NCBI GenBank assembly: GCA_937890745.1
Contig: CALADH010000089.1
Location: 13,031-77,030, forward strand
DNA: 64,000 nucleotides
Origin: Scybalocola_A sp900557175
GTDB taxonomy: Bacteria > Bacillota > Clostridia > Lachnospirales > Lachnospiraceae
Direction of reading: 5' to 3'
Part shown: positions 26,950 through 34,807 of the stretch, piece by piece
Layout of the letters: each line of letters starts with the position of its first letter
Position numbering within the stretch: position 1 is the stretch's first letter
The notes under the pieces: generated by a model
Databases searched by the model: none
What the model was told of the DNA's origin: nothing
Seen by the model: the letters and a program-made list of their open reading frames with translations, nothing else
Position numbers and translations under genes: made by a program

Positions 26950-28246
26950 ACTTCTGCACCGCTTTCGGATAGATTTTATTCATTCGTTCATCATCAAACC
27001 GCTCATCAATGACTTTCTCCCACTGGCTGTCTGCCACATCGCCGTTTGCACGGGCGTCGGAGCGGATCAGCGCCATCGAAGACACAATCATGTTGACAGC
27101 CATAAATACAATAAGTATCCATGAAATAATATATCCGGGCTTTACAGGTATTTTTTCAATTAATGCGGACAATCTCGGATAGACAACTTTAATCCACAAA
27201 ACTGCGGCAATGCCCCAGAAAAAGCAGTATAAAAGATTGACTCTGCCACCAAGATTAAAGGCCATACCGCTATAATCCCAAAAGACTTTGCCAAAAACAA
27301 TTTCCGTAAAAACACTGCATATGTATTCGTAAGCACCGCCGAGCAATGTTCCGAAAATAAACAAATGGCTGTCGGACTTATCTCTGTCTTTATATAAAAG
27401 TGCTGTCGCAATCGCCATTGCAAGCCCCCACACAATGCTGAAAGGTCCCCATACAAGGCTGCTCCTGCTCATCCACCAGCCCATTGTAATTCTGCAAAAA
27501 ACAGTTTCCACTAAATCACCTAAAATGCAGCCGATAAAAAACAGCCAAAACAGCTTATAAAAGCCGCAGCCTGCCGCAAAACAATCCTTCTTTTCCGGCG
27601 CTTTTGCTTTTTCTTCAATGACCGGGTAAGCCTTGACCATACGTTTGCTGACACGGCGCACGATCCATTCACCGAAATTATATGTCCATCTTGACAGGCG
27701 GTGACTCCACTGATGAACAACCGGAATTTCTTTTTGAATATGAAAAATTGCCGCCACAGAAGCAATTAAATCCACAAGCGCAATACCAATCAGCACCCAT
27801 ATCACGATTTTCCGGACAAGCCCCGGAATCATGTCAAACAGTCCTGCAAAAATATGATTGCCGTATTTCATTGCGATACAGCCGAGCACGCCCCAGAGCA
27901 GTGTGTACTGGAGACATATATAGCCGTCAAAGTTAAACTTTTTGTTGGAATAATCCCACCACTTATGATGGTTTAACCGCTCTAAAAGCTTTCCGGTAAG
28001 CCATTCAATTAATGTTGCCTGAAGGGCGCAGCCCGAAAATAAGAAAAACCATTGATTTTCAAGTTCCCATAATGTCACTGTCATGAGCACCGCAGAAAAA
28101 CCGTACACAAAGCAAAACGGCCCGGTGAAAAACCCCCGGTTGACAAAGCGGTGCCATTTTACGGAGCCTGCCACTGTCTCAATCGTCCATCCAATAAAAG
28201 AATAGACTAAAAACAGCCATAAAAGCTCATAAATCGTATAATTCAT
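26948..28246 (-). CDS. Duplicated CmpB-type (putative ABC transporter IV) membrane protein
   Basis: 432 aa membrane protein made of two copies of the PF06541 (CmpB, putative ABC-transporter type IV) domain. The first begins LLWLFLVYSFIGWTIETVAGSV, the second FYKLFWLFFIGCILGDLVETVF. Both continue with a WGPFS/TGPFCFVYG motif and a later IWLTGKLLERL / TEIVFGKVFWDYSG part. Function unknown. Start: ATG at 28246 after AGGAAGG gives the usual MNYTIYELLWLF; a longer in-frame opening has no ribosome site. Monocistronic. Confidence 0.8.
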   Translation of the reverse strand: MNYTIYELLWLFLVYSFIGWTIETVAGSVKWHRFVNRGFFTGPFCFVYGFSAVLMTVTLWELENQWFFLFSGCALQATLIEWLTGKLLERLNHHKWWDYSNKKFNFDGYICLQYTLLWGVLGCIAMKYGNHIFAGLFDMIPGLVRKIVIWVLIGIALVDLIASVAAIFHIQKEIPVVHQWSHRLSRWTYNFGEWIVRRVSKRMVKAYPVIEEKAKAPEKKDCFAAGCGFYKLFWLFFIGCILGDLVETVFCRITMGWWMSRSSLVWGPFSIVWGLAMAIATALLYKDRDKSDSHLFIFGTLLGGAYEYICSVFTEIVFGKVFWDYSGMAFNLGGRVNLLYCFFWGIAAVLWIKVVYPRLSALIEKIPVKPGYIISWILIVFMAVNMIVSSMALIRSDARANGDVADSQWEKVIDERFDDERMNKIYPKAVQK

Positions 28247-28396
28247 ATGTCCTTCCTCTCTTTCCCGCATTTGCCGGCACTGCACATCCGTATGTGCCTG
28301 CCGCAAGCGCTATGGACAACATTATAGCAGTTTCATCAAAAAAAAGCGCGGATTATGTCATGTTTTATAATTTCTTAATAATTTTTGCAGTAATAC

Positions 28397-28425
28397 TTTA
28401 TTTTCCCGAAAAAGTATGCTATACT
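28397..28425 (+). promoter_or_regulatory. Predicted extended -10 promoter upstream of yitT
   Basis: TGCTATACT (extended -10, TATACT at 28420-28425) with a weak -35 TTTATT 17 bases upstream. It drives a leader of about 100 bases that ends in a terminator before yitT. The rest of 28247-28603 is A/T-rich with no other gene. Confidence 0.55.
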
Positions 28426-28452
28426 TTCTCCCTGTAAAGGCGGTATTTAAAA

Positions 28453-28521
28453 ATGTATAAATTATCTTGTTATATTTTAAATAAAAAATTGAATCTTACG
28501 ACATATCAGCAGGCTTTTTAA
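28453..28521 (+). other. Possible 22-codon leader peptide
   Basis: Short frame beginning MYKLSCYILNKKL and ending with TTT TAA inside the following terminator loop. AAAGGCGG lies upstream. The stop codon overlaps the hairpin, an arrangement seen in translation-coupled attenuators; no obvious run of one regulatory amino acid, though Leu, Lys and Tyr are frequent. Confidence 0.35.
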
Positions 28522-28537
28522 ACAGCCTGTTTTTTTT
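28510..28537 (+). terminator. Intrinsic terminator / attenuator upstream of yitT
   Basis: CAGGCT / AGCCTG stem with an 8-base loop followed by eight T. It is 66 bases before the yitT start, after a promoter and a short frame, so it can act as an attenuator or end a small RNA. Confidence 0.7.
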
Positions 28538-28603
28538 CGCTTTAACAAAGTATAACAGCACTGTACATTAATGTTAACGCAATATTACAGAAAGGATTAG
28601 CCT

Positions 28604-29473
28604 ATGAAACAAAATATTTTTAAACCGAAAAATATACTGATGATTCTTCTCGGAAACACAATTATGGCGCTTGGTATTGCCACATTTGTCCTTCCCAACG
28701 GATTGATGACCGGCGGTACAACCGGCCTCGGTCTTATCGCAGACCATTTCCTTCATCTGCCGATTTCAACCTTTGTATTTGTATTTAACGCCATTATGTT
28801 CACGCTGGGTGCTTTAATTATCGGCTGGGGATTTGCACTGACAACGCTGATCAGTTCATTTTACTACCCGATTATTCTCGGTATTTTTCAAAAAATACCT
28901 TTTCTTGCGGAATTTACATCAGACCGGCTTTTATCTGTTATTTTTGCCGGCCTGATGATCGGTCTATCCATCGGCATCGTCATCCGCGCCGGTGCCTCCA
29001 CAGGCGGTATGGATATTCCGCCTTTAATCTTAAATAAAAAATTCGGACTGAATATATCCGTCATGCTCTATGTTTTTGACTTCCTCATTCTGCTCGGACA
29101 GGCTGTATTTTCCGACAAAGAAGCGGTGCTTTACGGCATACTGCTCGTCCTTATTTACAGTATCGTCCTGAATAAGATTCTGCTGATCGGAAGCGCCCAG
29201 ACACAGGTCAAAATTGTCAGCAAGCATTTCGAAGAAATTAATACGGCCATTATCGGCCGCCTTGACAGAGGTTCAACACTTCTGCACGCAGAAACAGGTT
29301 TTTTCAGAGACGAGCAGTCCGTTGTCCTCACTGTCGTTTCAAATCGCGAGCTTAATAAACTCAATGAGCTTGTCACACAGATTGATCCGAATGCATTCAT
29401 GATTATTACAAACGTCAATCAGGTGCGGGGCAAAGGATTTACGCTGCCGAAAAAGCATGCCTCAAAAAAATGA
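28604..29473 (+). CDS. YitT-family membrane protein (DUF161/DUF2179)
   Basis: 289 aa. Five or six N-terminal transmembrane helices with the family motifs GNTIMALGIATFVLPNGLMTGGTTGLGLI and GAGASTGGMDIPPLIL-like region (RAGASTGGMDIPPLILNKK), then a cytoplasmic DUF2179 domain (KHFEEINTAIIGRLDRGSTLLHAETGFFRDEQSVVLTVV). The family is widespread in Firmicutes with unknown transport or sensing roles. SD AGAAAGGAT. A terminator-containing leader precedes it. Confidence 0.9.
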   Translation: MKQNIFKPKNILMILLGNTIMALGIATFVLPNGLMTGGTTGLGLIADHFLHLPISTFVFVFNAIMFTLGALIIGWGFALTTLISSFYYPIILGIFQKIPFLAEFTSDRLLSVIFAGLMIGLSIGIVIRAGASTGGMDIPPLILNKKFGLNISVMLYVFDFLILLGQAVFSDKEAVLYGILLVLIYSIVLNKILLIGSAQTQVKIVSKHFEEINTAIIGRLDRGSTLLHAETGFFRDEQSVVLTVVSNRELNKLNELVTQIDPNAFMIITNVNQVRGKGFTLPKKHASKK

Positions 29474-29489
29474 ATTTCGTAACATATAC

Positions 29490-29549
29490 AAACGCCAAAC
29501 CAATATTTTGCCGGGCGTGCTGCTCAAATGCACGCTGTACAAAAATTGG
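29490..29549. terminator. Long stem with inner hairpin between convergent yitT and brnQ
   Basis: Outer perfect 15-bp arms (AAACGCCAAACCAAT / ATTGGTTTGGCGTTT) enclose an inner GCGTGC-TGCTCAAAT-GCACGC hairpin. Likely a bidirectional terminator, although T-runs are short. Confidence 0.6.
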
Positions 29550-29614
29550 TTTGGCGTTTATATTATCACTCACTTCATGAGAAGATGCGCACTCTTTTTT
29601 ATTTTGAAAAACTA

Positions 29615-30928
29615 TTAAATCCTTCTTTTCCGGCACAGTCTGTCGATGACAAGACCTGCAAAAAGTCCGGCTGCTGACGGAATAATCCAGCCAAAGCCCG
29701 CTTTATAAAACGGAATGTTTTGCATCAGCGGCGTAAGTACAGGAATTGTTATTTCCAAACCGTCAAGGACGGCTATAATACTCGCAATGCCGCCGATTGT
29801 CACGGCGCCGACATGGGCGCTGCGGCAATCAGCGATCCATTTTTGCAGGCATGAAAAAATAATAAGCAAAATTGCAATCGGATAAATGGCGTTGAGTACA
29901 GGCACCGAAAATTTTAAGATTGCATCAAGCCCCACATTGGCAATGACTGCCGATACTGCCGCGAACATAAAAACCCAGCTTTTATAGCTTATTTTGGGAA
30001 ATACACTATTAAAGTATTTGCCGCAGCAGCTAAAAAGACCGACACACGTATTAAAACAGGCAATCACAAAAATAACGGCAAGAATAACGGCGCCTGTTTT
30101 CCCGAATAAAAGGCTGACCATTGCCGTCAATGTTTCCGTGCCGTTTGACGCGCCGGCAAATACTCCGCTGGAAGACATACCAACAAAGGCAAGCATGGCA
30201 TACACTGACAAAAGCACAGCGCCGGCAATCCATCCGGCATGAATGGTTTCCCTCGTAACAAACTGTTCTTTCTCAACACCCTTTGCCCGGATATTCATGG
30301 CAATAATCATGCCGAAATTTAAGGCAGCCAGCGTGTCCATTGTCTGATAGCCGTCAAGAAAACCTTTCACGACAGCGCCCTCACTGTACGCCGGCACCGG
30401 TACCGCGATATGATTTGCCCCGCCGAGAAGGCAGGCAAAAAACACGGCAGTAATTAATATGAGAAGTATCGGCGTCAGCCGCTTTCCGAGATATTCTGTC
30501 AGTTTTTCAGGATGCATGGCAACGATTAAAGCCGCAAAGAAGAAAATAATCGTATAGACAAGCTGAAATACCGGCAGCCAGCTGCCGTCAAAAAAAGGCG
30601 TCACTGCCATTGAAAACGACGTGCTTGCCGTTCTCGGAATTGCAAGGCAGGGTCCGATCGCCAAATATAAAATCATAATATAGACAAACGCAAATTTCGG
30701 ATGTACCCGCGAAGCAAGTTTATAAAGCCCGCCTGAGCGTGTCACTGCAACAACACCTAAGACAGGCAAAACAACCGCACTTAATCCAAAGCCTATCAAT
30801 GCCGCTGGCATACTCTTTCCGGCCTGAGCGCCCAAAAAGGGCGGAAATATAAGATTTCCCGCACCAAAAAACATTGAAAACAATGTGATACCGATTAAAA
30901 TACGGTTTTTGATATTAAATTTTTCCAT
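29615..30928 (-). CDS. brnQ: Branched-chain amino acid carrier BrnQ (LIVCS family)
   Basis: Twelve-helix sodium-coupled Leu/Ile/Val importer, 437 aa, with the LIVCS opening ITLFSMFFGAGNLIFPPFLG and internal CFNTCVGLFSCCGKYF. Start: the ATG at 30928 sits seven bases after AAAGGAG, the site lying at the end of the DNA glycosylase gene, which it overlaps by 14 bases. Third gene of a bcp-ogg-brnQ unit. Confidence 0.93.
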   Translation of the reverse strand: MEKFNIKNRILIGITLFSMFFGAGNLIFPPFLGAQAGKSMPAALIGFGLSAVVLPVLGVVAVTRSGGLYKLASRVHPKFAFVYIMILYLAIGPCLAIPRTASTSFSMAVTPFFDGSWLPVFQLVYTIIFFFAALIVAMHPEKLTEYLGKRLTPILLILITAVFFACLLGGANHIAVPVPAYSEGAVVKGFLDGYQTMDTLAALNFGMIIAMNIRAKGVEKEQFVTRETIHAGWIAGAVLLSVYAMLAFVGMSSSGVFAGASNGTETLTAMVSLLFGKTGAVILAVIFVIACFNTCVGLFSCCGKYFNSVFPKISYKSWVFMFAAVSAVIANVGLDAILKFSVPVLNAIYPIAILLIIFSCLQKWIADCRSAHVGAVTIGGIASIIAVLDGLEITIPVLTPLMQNIPFYKAGFGWIIPSAAGLFAGLVIDRLCRKRRI

Positions 30929-31754
30929 TTTTTTCTCCTTTAGCCGGCGGACACATGAAATCATAATAAAAAATATACTGCTGCATCAGCCCCTGACAGC
31001 CGCTGTAACGCCTGAATGGAAAACCTTTTTTATATTCTCTGTCCAAAACCTGTCTGATATGTGTATCCACCGGAAATGCGCTCATTTGATGAAGGCCAAA
31101 AAGGCATATGCAGTCGGCAACCTTTGTGCCGACGCCGTAAAGTTCTAAAAGTGCTGTCTTTGCTTCCTTGTAAGGCATCAGCCTCACCTTTTCCAGATCA
31201 AAATGCCCTTCAAAAACATCTCGCGCCGTTTTCGCAATGTATTTACTTCTGTAGCCAAGATTCAGGCCACGTAAATCCTCCTCAGAAGCAGCGGCAAGCG
31301 CCTCTGCTGTCGGAAAAGCATTATAAACAGTACCGTCTGCCGTTATCATCTGCTTTCCGTAATGAACGCACAAGCTTTCAATACACTTTCGTATGCGTGC
31401 AATATTGTTCTGCTGGGAAATCAAAAAAGTAATGATCATCTCCCATAAATCCTGATTTAAAATTCGAATGCCGCTGCCAAATCCGGCAGCCGCTGTCAGG
31501 TAGCTGTCCTTAGGATTAATTTTCGCTCTGTAGCTTTCATAGTCCTCATCCAGCGCAAAATAATGCTTCCAAAAGTTTTCAAATGCTTCTTCGCTGCACA
31601 AAAACTGCCAGCCGTCATCACATCGCACAATTTCCGTATATTTATCCCCGGCACAGACCGTATAATGACCTTCCTTTTTCTCGCTCATACGAAAACACTG
31701 GCCGGACAGGTGGATCTGCCCCGCATCAAAATAATTTCCTGTATATTTTATCAT
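30915..31754 (-). CDS. ogg: 8-oxoguanine DNA glycosylase/lyase (OGG1 type)
   Basis: HhH-GPD family base-excision enzyme, 279 aa. The hairpin-helix-hairpin and catalytic Lys211 are in YGVGTKVADCICLFG, and the activating Asp230 is in AFPVDTHIRQVL, as in human OGG1 (Lys249/Asp268). LISQQNNIARIRKCIESLC is the family's N-terminal HhH-side helix. It removes 8-oxoG and cleaves the abasic site. Co-transcription with the thiol peroxidase gene fits an oxidative-damage unit. Confidence 0.92.
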   Translation of the reverse strand: MIKYTGNYFDAGQIHLSGQCFRMSEKKEGHYTVCAGDKYTEIVRCDDGWQFLCSEEAFENFWKHYFALDEDYESYRAKINPKDSYLTAAAGFGSGIRILNQDLWEMIITFLISQQNNIARIRKCIESLCVHYGKQMITADGTVYNAFPTAEALAAASEEDLRGLNLGYRSKYIAKTARDVFEGHFDLEKVRLMPYKEAKTALLELYGVGTKVADCICLFGLHQMSAFPVDTHIRQVLDREYKKGFPFRRYSGCQGLMQQYIFYYDFMCPPAKGEKNGKI

Positions 31755-31769
31755 CTGTATGTCCCCGGA

Positions 31770-32225
31770 TTAATCAAGCATTGAAAGCATCTGCTTTGCA
31801 TTTTCAGCCGGCTTTACCTTTTCAAAAGCCGCGCTTATCATCCCTTCTTCATCAATAAGATAGCTTGAACGGACAACGCCCATCACCTTTTTACCGTACA
31901 TATTTTTCTCTTTCCATACATCATACGCCTGAATTGTCTCAAGCGTCGTATCTGACAATAGAATAAACGGAAGCTCATACTTTTGCTCAAACTTTTTATG
32001 GGAAGCCGTACTGTCCTTGCTTATGCCAATAACAACTGCATCCTTTGCCGCAAACAGCGGATAATTTTGTGCATAGCTGCACGCCTGTGTTGTACAGCCC
32101 GGTGTATTATCCTTCGGATAAAAATACAGTATGACCTTTTTACCGATAAAATCTGAAAGATGCACAACCTCTCCATTCTGATTCTCAAGCGCAAACTCCG
32201 GCGCCTTAACACCAACTTCTAACAT
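31770..32225 (-). CDS. bcp: Thiol peroxidase Bcp (atypical peroxiredoxin)
   Basis: 151 aa AhpC/TSA-fold peroxiredoxin of the Bcp/PrxQ group. Peroxidatic Cys in DNTPGCTTQACSY; the resolving Cys of the classical Bcp spacing (five residues later) is also present in this motif. It reduces hydroperoxides with thioredoxin. First gene of the bcp-ogg-brnQ run. Confidence 0.94.
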   Translation of the reverse strand: MLEVGVKAPEFALENQNGEVVHLSDFIGKKVILYFYPKDNTPGCTTQACSYAQNYPLFAAKDAVVIGISKDSTASHKKFEQKYELPFILLSDTTLETIQAYDVWKEKNMYGKKVMGVVRSSYLIDEEGMISAAFEKVKPAENAKQMLSMLD

Positions 32226-32293
32226 ATTTCTACCTCCGATTTTTTTGTCAGCATCACATACGATACTGCCTTTATATCCTAAAAATATAGAAA

Positions 32294-32319
32294 GCCTGTC
32301 TGAACAACTTCAGACAGGC
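32294..32319 (-). terminator. Intrinsic terminator of the sseB-like gene
   Basis: Perfect 11-bp stem GCCTGTCTGAA / TTCAGACAGGC with a 4-base loop, then a T-rich tail on the minus strand. Confidence 0.8.
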
Positions 32320-32327
32320 CACTTACA

Positions 32328-33083
32328 TTACTGTCTTGTCAAATTTTCAATCTGTTCTTTTGATAAAATCAGATTAAATCCTAAAGGATTTATGGCAAAA
32401 CCATCGACTTCTTTCAAAAGGTATTTTGACAAATCCATAAACTTAATGCGTAAAAGCTGCAGCTTCTTACCTTTTGTAAACTTCTCAGCTTCCATAGAAT
32501 CTGTAAAAAACGGCTGAAAAGGCTTCTGCTCCCTGTTCTTCATACATGGTATGTTGAATCTGTTTTCTGCCGGCTCAACAGCCATAAGAATATCTGAACG
32601 CCTTAAATTTGCTATAACTTCTTCTTCCAGTGCCTTTAATTTCTCCTTATTTCTCTGATCATTTTCAACAGGCATTCTTAATTCCTGCATGAAATAAAGA
32701 CCTGAAAGCTGCAGCGACTGATTAAGTAAAGGCCGCTTTTCTTCCGGAAGCTTGTCCATATTAAAGGTTACAATCTGATCCATCTCAAGCTTTACATGCT
32801 CTCCGTCAATATAAAAATCAATTGTATCGATTCCCATGGCATAAAGTACCGAAAAGAAACTTGTATATTCTGATTTAGGCACTTTCATCCCCATAATCAT
32901 GATTTTTTCATCACGTTTGCTTTTTGCAAAATTTTTCTCGTCTTCTTCGGCTGCAAAAAAATGTACTTCATCATCAAAGCTTTCTTCATCACAGGTTACA
33001 TACGGCATATTTGTCGCCTGTGCATAAGCAACAAAAAAAGCTTCCGCCTGTAATAACTGCTTTGCTGCTGTTTGTTTATCCAT
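32328..33083 (-). CDS. SseB-family protein
   Basis: About 251 aa. An N-terminal SseB-like domain (AEAFFVAYAQATNMPYVTCDEESFDDEVHFFAAEED, then VPKSEYTSFFSVLYAMGIDTIDFYID) and an acidic/basic C-terminal part (FQPFFTDSMEAEKFTKGKKLQLLRIKFMDL) of the SseB_C kind, ending FAINPLGFNLILSKEQI. Family function is unclear (enhanced serine sensitivity in E. coli). ATG at 33083 follows AGAGGAT. Monocistronic. Confidence 0.75.
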   Translation of the reverse strand: MDKQTAAKQLLQAEAFFVAYAQATNMPYVTCDEESFDDEVHFFAAEEDEKNFAKSKRDEKIMIMGMKVPKSEYTSFFSVLYAMGIDTIDFYIDGEHVKLEMDQIVTFNMDKLPEEKRPLLNQSLQLSGLYFMQELRMPVENDQRNKEKLKALEEEVIANLRRSDILMAVEPAENRFNIPCMKNREQKPFQPFFTDSMEAEKFTKGKKLQLLRIKFMDLSKYLLKEVDGFAINPLGFNLILSKEQIENLTRQ

Positions 33084-33122
33084 ATCACTACTATCCTCTC
33101 GTGAAATTCTCAATATGTCAAA

Positions 33123-33154
33123 ACGGCTCCAGATAAATATTTATCTAAAGCCGT
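33123..33154 (-). terminator. Hairpin ending the nucleoside operon and lying in the sseB leader
   Basis: ACGGCT / AGCCGT outer stem around the 16-base palindrome AGATAAATATTTATCT, followed by TTTT on the minus strand. It can terminate the pnp transcript, but a promoter (33169-33174 -10) lies upstream of it, so it also falls in the 5' leader of the sseB-like gene. Confidence 0.55.
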
Positions 33155-33168
33155 CCGGCTCTTACACT

Positions 33169-33196
33169 ATTATACAGCCTTGGGGAAGATTCGTAA
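33169..33196 (-). promoter_or_regulatory. Predicted promoter of the sseB-like gene
   Basis: Perfect TATAAT on the minus strand (33169-33174) with a weak -35 TTACGA 16 bases upstream, between the pnp stop and the sseB-like start. Confidence 0.5.
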
Positions 33197-33225
33197 AGTA
33201 AAAAGAACTGCTGTCTGTCTACTTT

Positions 33226-34047
33226 TTAAATTCCTGTCACAATTCCCGTCACAAGCGCCTTAAATTGCTTGGACACTCTGTCGGCTGTTTCCTGTACCTC
33301 TGCGTGGTTTAATTTTTCCTTTGTCATTCCTGCCGCAAGATTTGTAATGCAGGAAATACCGCACACTTCAAGTCCCATATGGCGGGCTGCGGCCGCCTCA
33401 CAGGCTGTACTCATACCGACAGCATCCGCGCCGAGTATTCTGCATGCTTTCACTTCCGCCGGTGTTTCATAGCATGGTCCTGTCAGCTGCATATACACGC
33501 CTTCCTTAAGACCAATGCCCATATCCGCCGCCGTCTTTTTAATAATCTCCTGCATACGTCTGCTGTAAACCTCACTCATATCCGGGAAACGCACGCCAAG
33601 CTCATCAATATTTTCACCAATTAAAGGACTTGGCACATTCATTGTAATGTGATCGGTAATCATCATAAAATCGCCCGGCTTAAAATCAAAATTCACACCG
33701 CCGGCCGCATTTGTGAGAATTAATTTTTTTGCACCTAAAAGTCCCATAAGCCGTGTCGGAAGCACAACATCTGTCATCGGGTAGCCCTCATAAAAATGAA
33801 CGCGTCCCTGCATAATGACAACCGGCACATTTTCCACATAACCAAAGACAAAGCGTCCTTTATGGCCAGCCACTGTCGATGTCGGAAAACCTTCGATATC
33901 TGTATAGTCAACTGTCTGCTCGATTTTAATACCATCGGCATAGTCCCCAAGCCCCGAACCTAAAATCAGGGCAACCTCCGGTTTAAAATCAACTTTCTTT
34001 TTCAGACTTTCAAAACATGTCATTAATTTTTCATATACTTTATTCAT
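33226..34047 (-). CDS. punA: Purine nucleoside phosphorylase
   Basis: Class II trimeric PNP, 273 aa, with ALILGSGLGDYAD, the phosphate-binding VAGHKGRFVFGYV, MQGRVHFYEGYPM, and LTNAAGGVNFDFKPGD. It splits purine nucleosides to base and (deoxy)ribose-1-phosphate. ATG at 34047 follows GGAGG; the preceding in-frame codons belong to the end of the crp-like gene. Last gene of the nucleoside operon. Confidence 0.94.
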   Translation of the reverse strand: MNKVYEKLMTCFESLKKKVDFKPEVALILGSGLGDYADGIKIEQTVDYTDIEGFPTSTVAGHKGRFVFGYVENVPVVIMQGRVHFYEGYPMTDVVLPTRLMGLLGAKKLILTNAAGGVNFDFKPGDFMMITDHITMNVPSPLIGENIDELGVRFPDMSEVYSRRMQEIIKKTAADMGIGLKEGVYMQLTGPCYETPAEVKACRILGADAVGMSTACEAAAARHMGLEVCGISCITNLAAGMTKEKLNHAEVQETADRVSKQFKALVTGIVTGI

Positions 34048-34057
34048 CACTTGCCTC

Positions 34058-34786
34058 CTATCTGTCCTGCTCGGCAGATTCAATCAGCGCCTTCAAATTT
34101 TCGTACTGCTGTCTGTCAATATAAATCTGATGTCCCTCTTTTGTAATAAGACCTTCCTCCGAAAATTTTCTGACAGCCCGGTTAATTGTTTTGACACAAA
34201 GTCCCGTGGCATTTGATAAGTCCTGCCGGCTGCCGCGCACCTTTAGCACACCGTTTTTGGCATACCGCTCAAACCGCTCCTTAAACAGCATCGCCAGACG
34301 GCTCGGCCCCTGCAAAAACAGAAGCTCCCTGCTTTTGCGGCAATCCTCAAAAAGATATTCGCCAACACATTTTGCCTCATGCTTCAGGGCATAAATATCC
34401 GAGCGCATCCACCGCTCAAAAATATTTTTCGGTATTTTGACAACGATACACCGCGTCACTGTCCGAAGCGTCGTCCGATACGTATCCAAATCCATAATAA
34501 ATTCCATGCCGCCCATAGCGTATACTTTATCGAACCGCATAAATTCATAGGTAATGCCGAAAAATCTGTAATCAACCGCTTCAATTGTACCGCTTCCGAT
34601 AAAAAATATATTTTCTACAGGCATATTTTCCCGGACTAAAATCGTCCCGGCCTCCATCTCCATAATCTGAAAAGAGTCTAAAAGCCAAAGCGGCGCTGTT
34701 TTAAAATAGGTTTTAAACTGTTCCTGTCTGTCCTTATCCACATTTTTTAAGAACGGCAGTGCCTCGTATAATGTTTTATACCCCAT
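34058..34786 (-). CDS. Crp/Fnr-family transcriptional regulator
   Basis: 242 aa. An N-terminal cyclic-nucleotide-binding-like barrel (IMEMEAGTILVRENMPVENIFFIGSGTIEAVDY) and a C-terminal Crp-type winged helix (VRGSRQDLSNATGLCVKTINRAVRKFSEEGLIT). No cysteine cluster for an iron-sulfur centre is visible, so it is probably not an oxygen sensor. It is encoded inside the nucleoside operon between deoB and the PNP gene. A perfect palindrome at the Crp class II position of the operon promoter (44002-44015) is its likely site; the effector could be a nucleoside or sugar phosphate (inference). Confidence 0.9.
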   Translation of the reverse strand: MGYKTLYEALPFLKNVDKDRQEQFKTYFKTAPLWLLDSFQIMEMEAGTILVRENMPVENIFFIGSGTIEAVDYRFFGITYEFMRFDKVYAMGGMEFIMDLDTYRTTLRTVTRCIVVKIPKNIFERWMRSDIYALKHEAKCVGEYLFEDCRKSRELLFLQGPSRLAMLFKERFERYAKNGVLKVRGSRQDLSNATGLCVKTINRAVRKFSEEGLITKEGHQIYIDRQQYENLKALIESAEQDR

Positions 34787-34807
34787 AATACTTTACTCCC
34801 GCTGTCT

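Noticed and set aside
34058..34786. Fnr-type oxygen sensor
   Set aside because: No cluster of cysteines for a 4Fe-4S centre can be seen; only scattered Cys residues.
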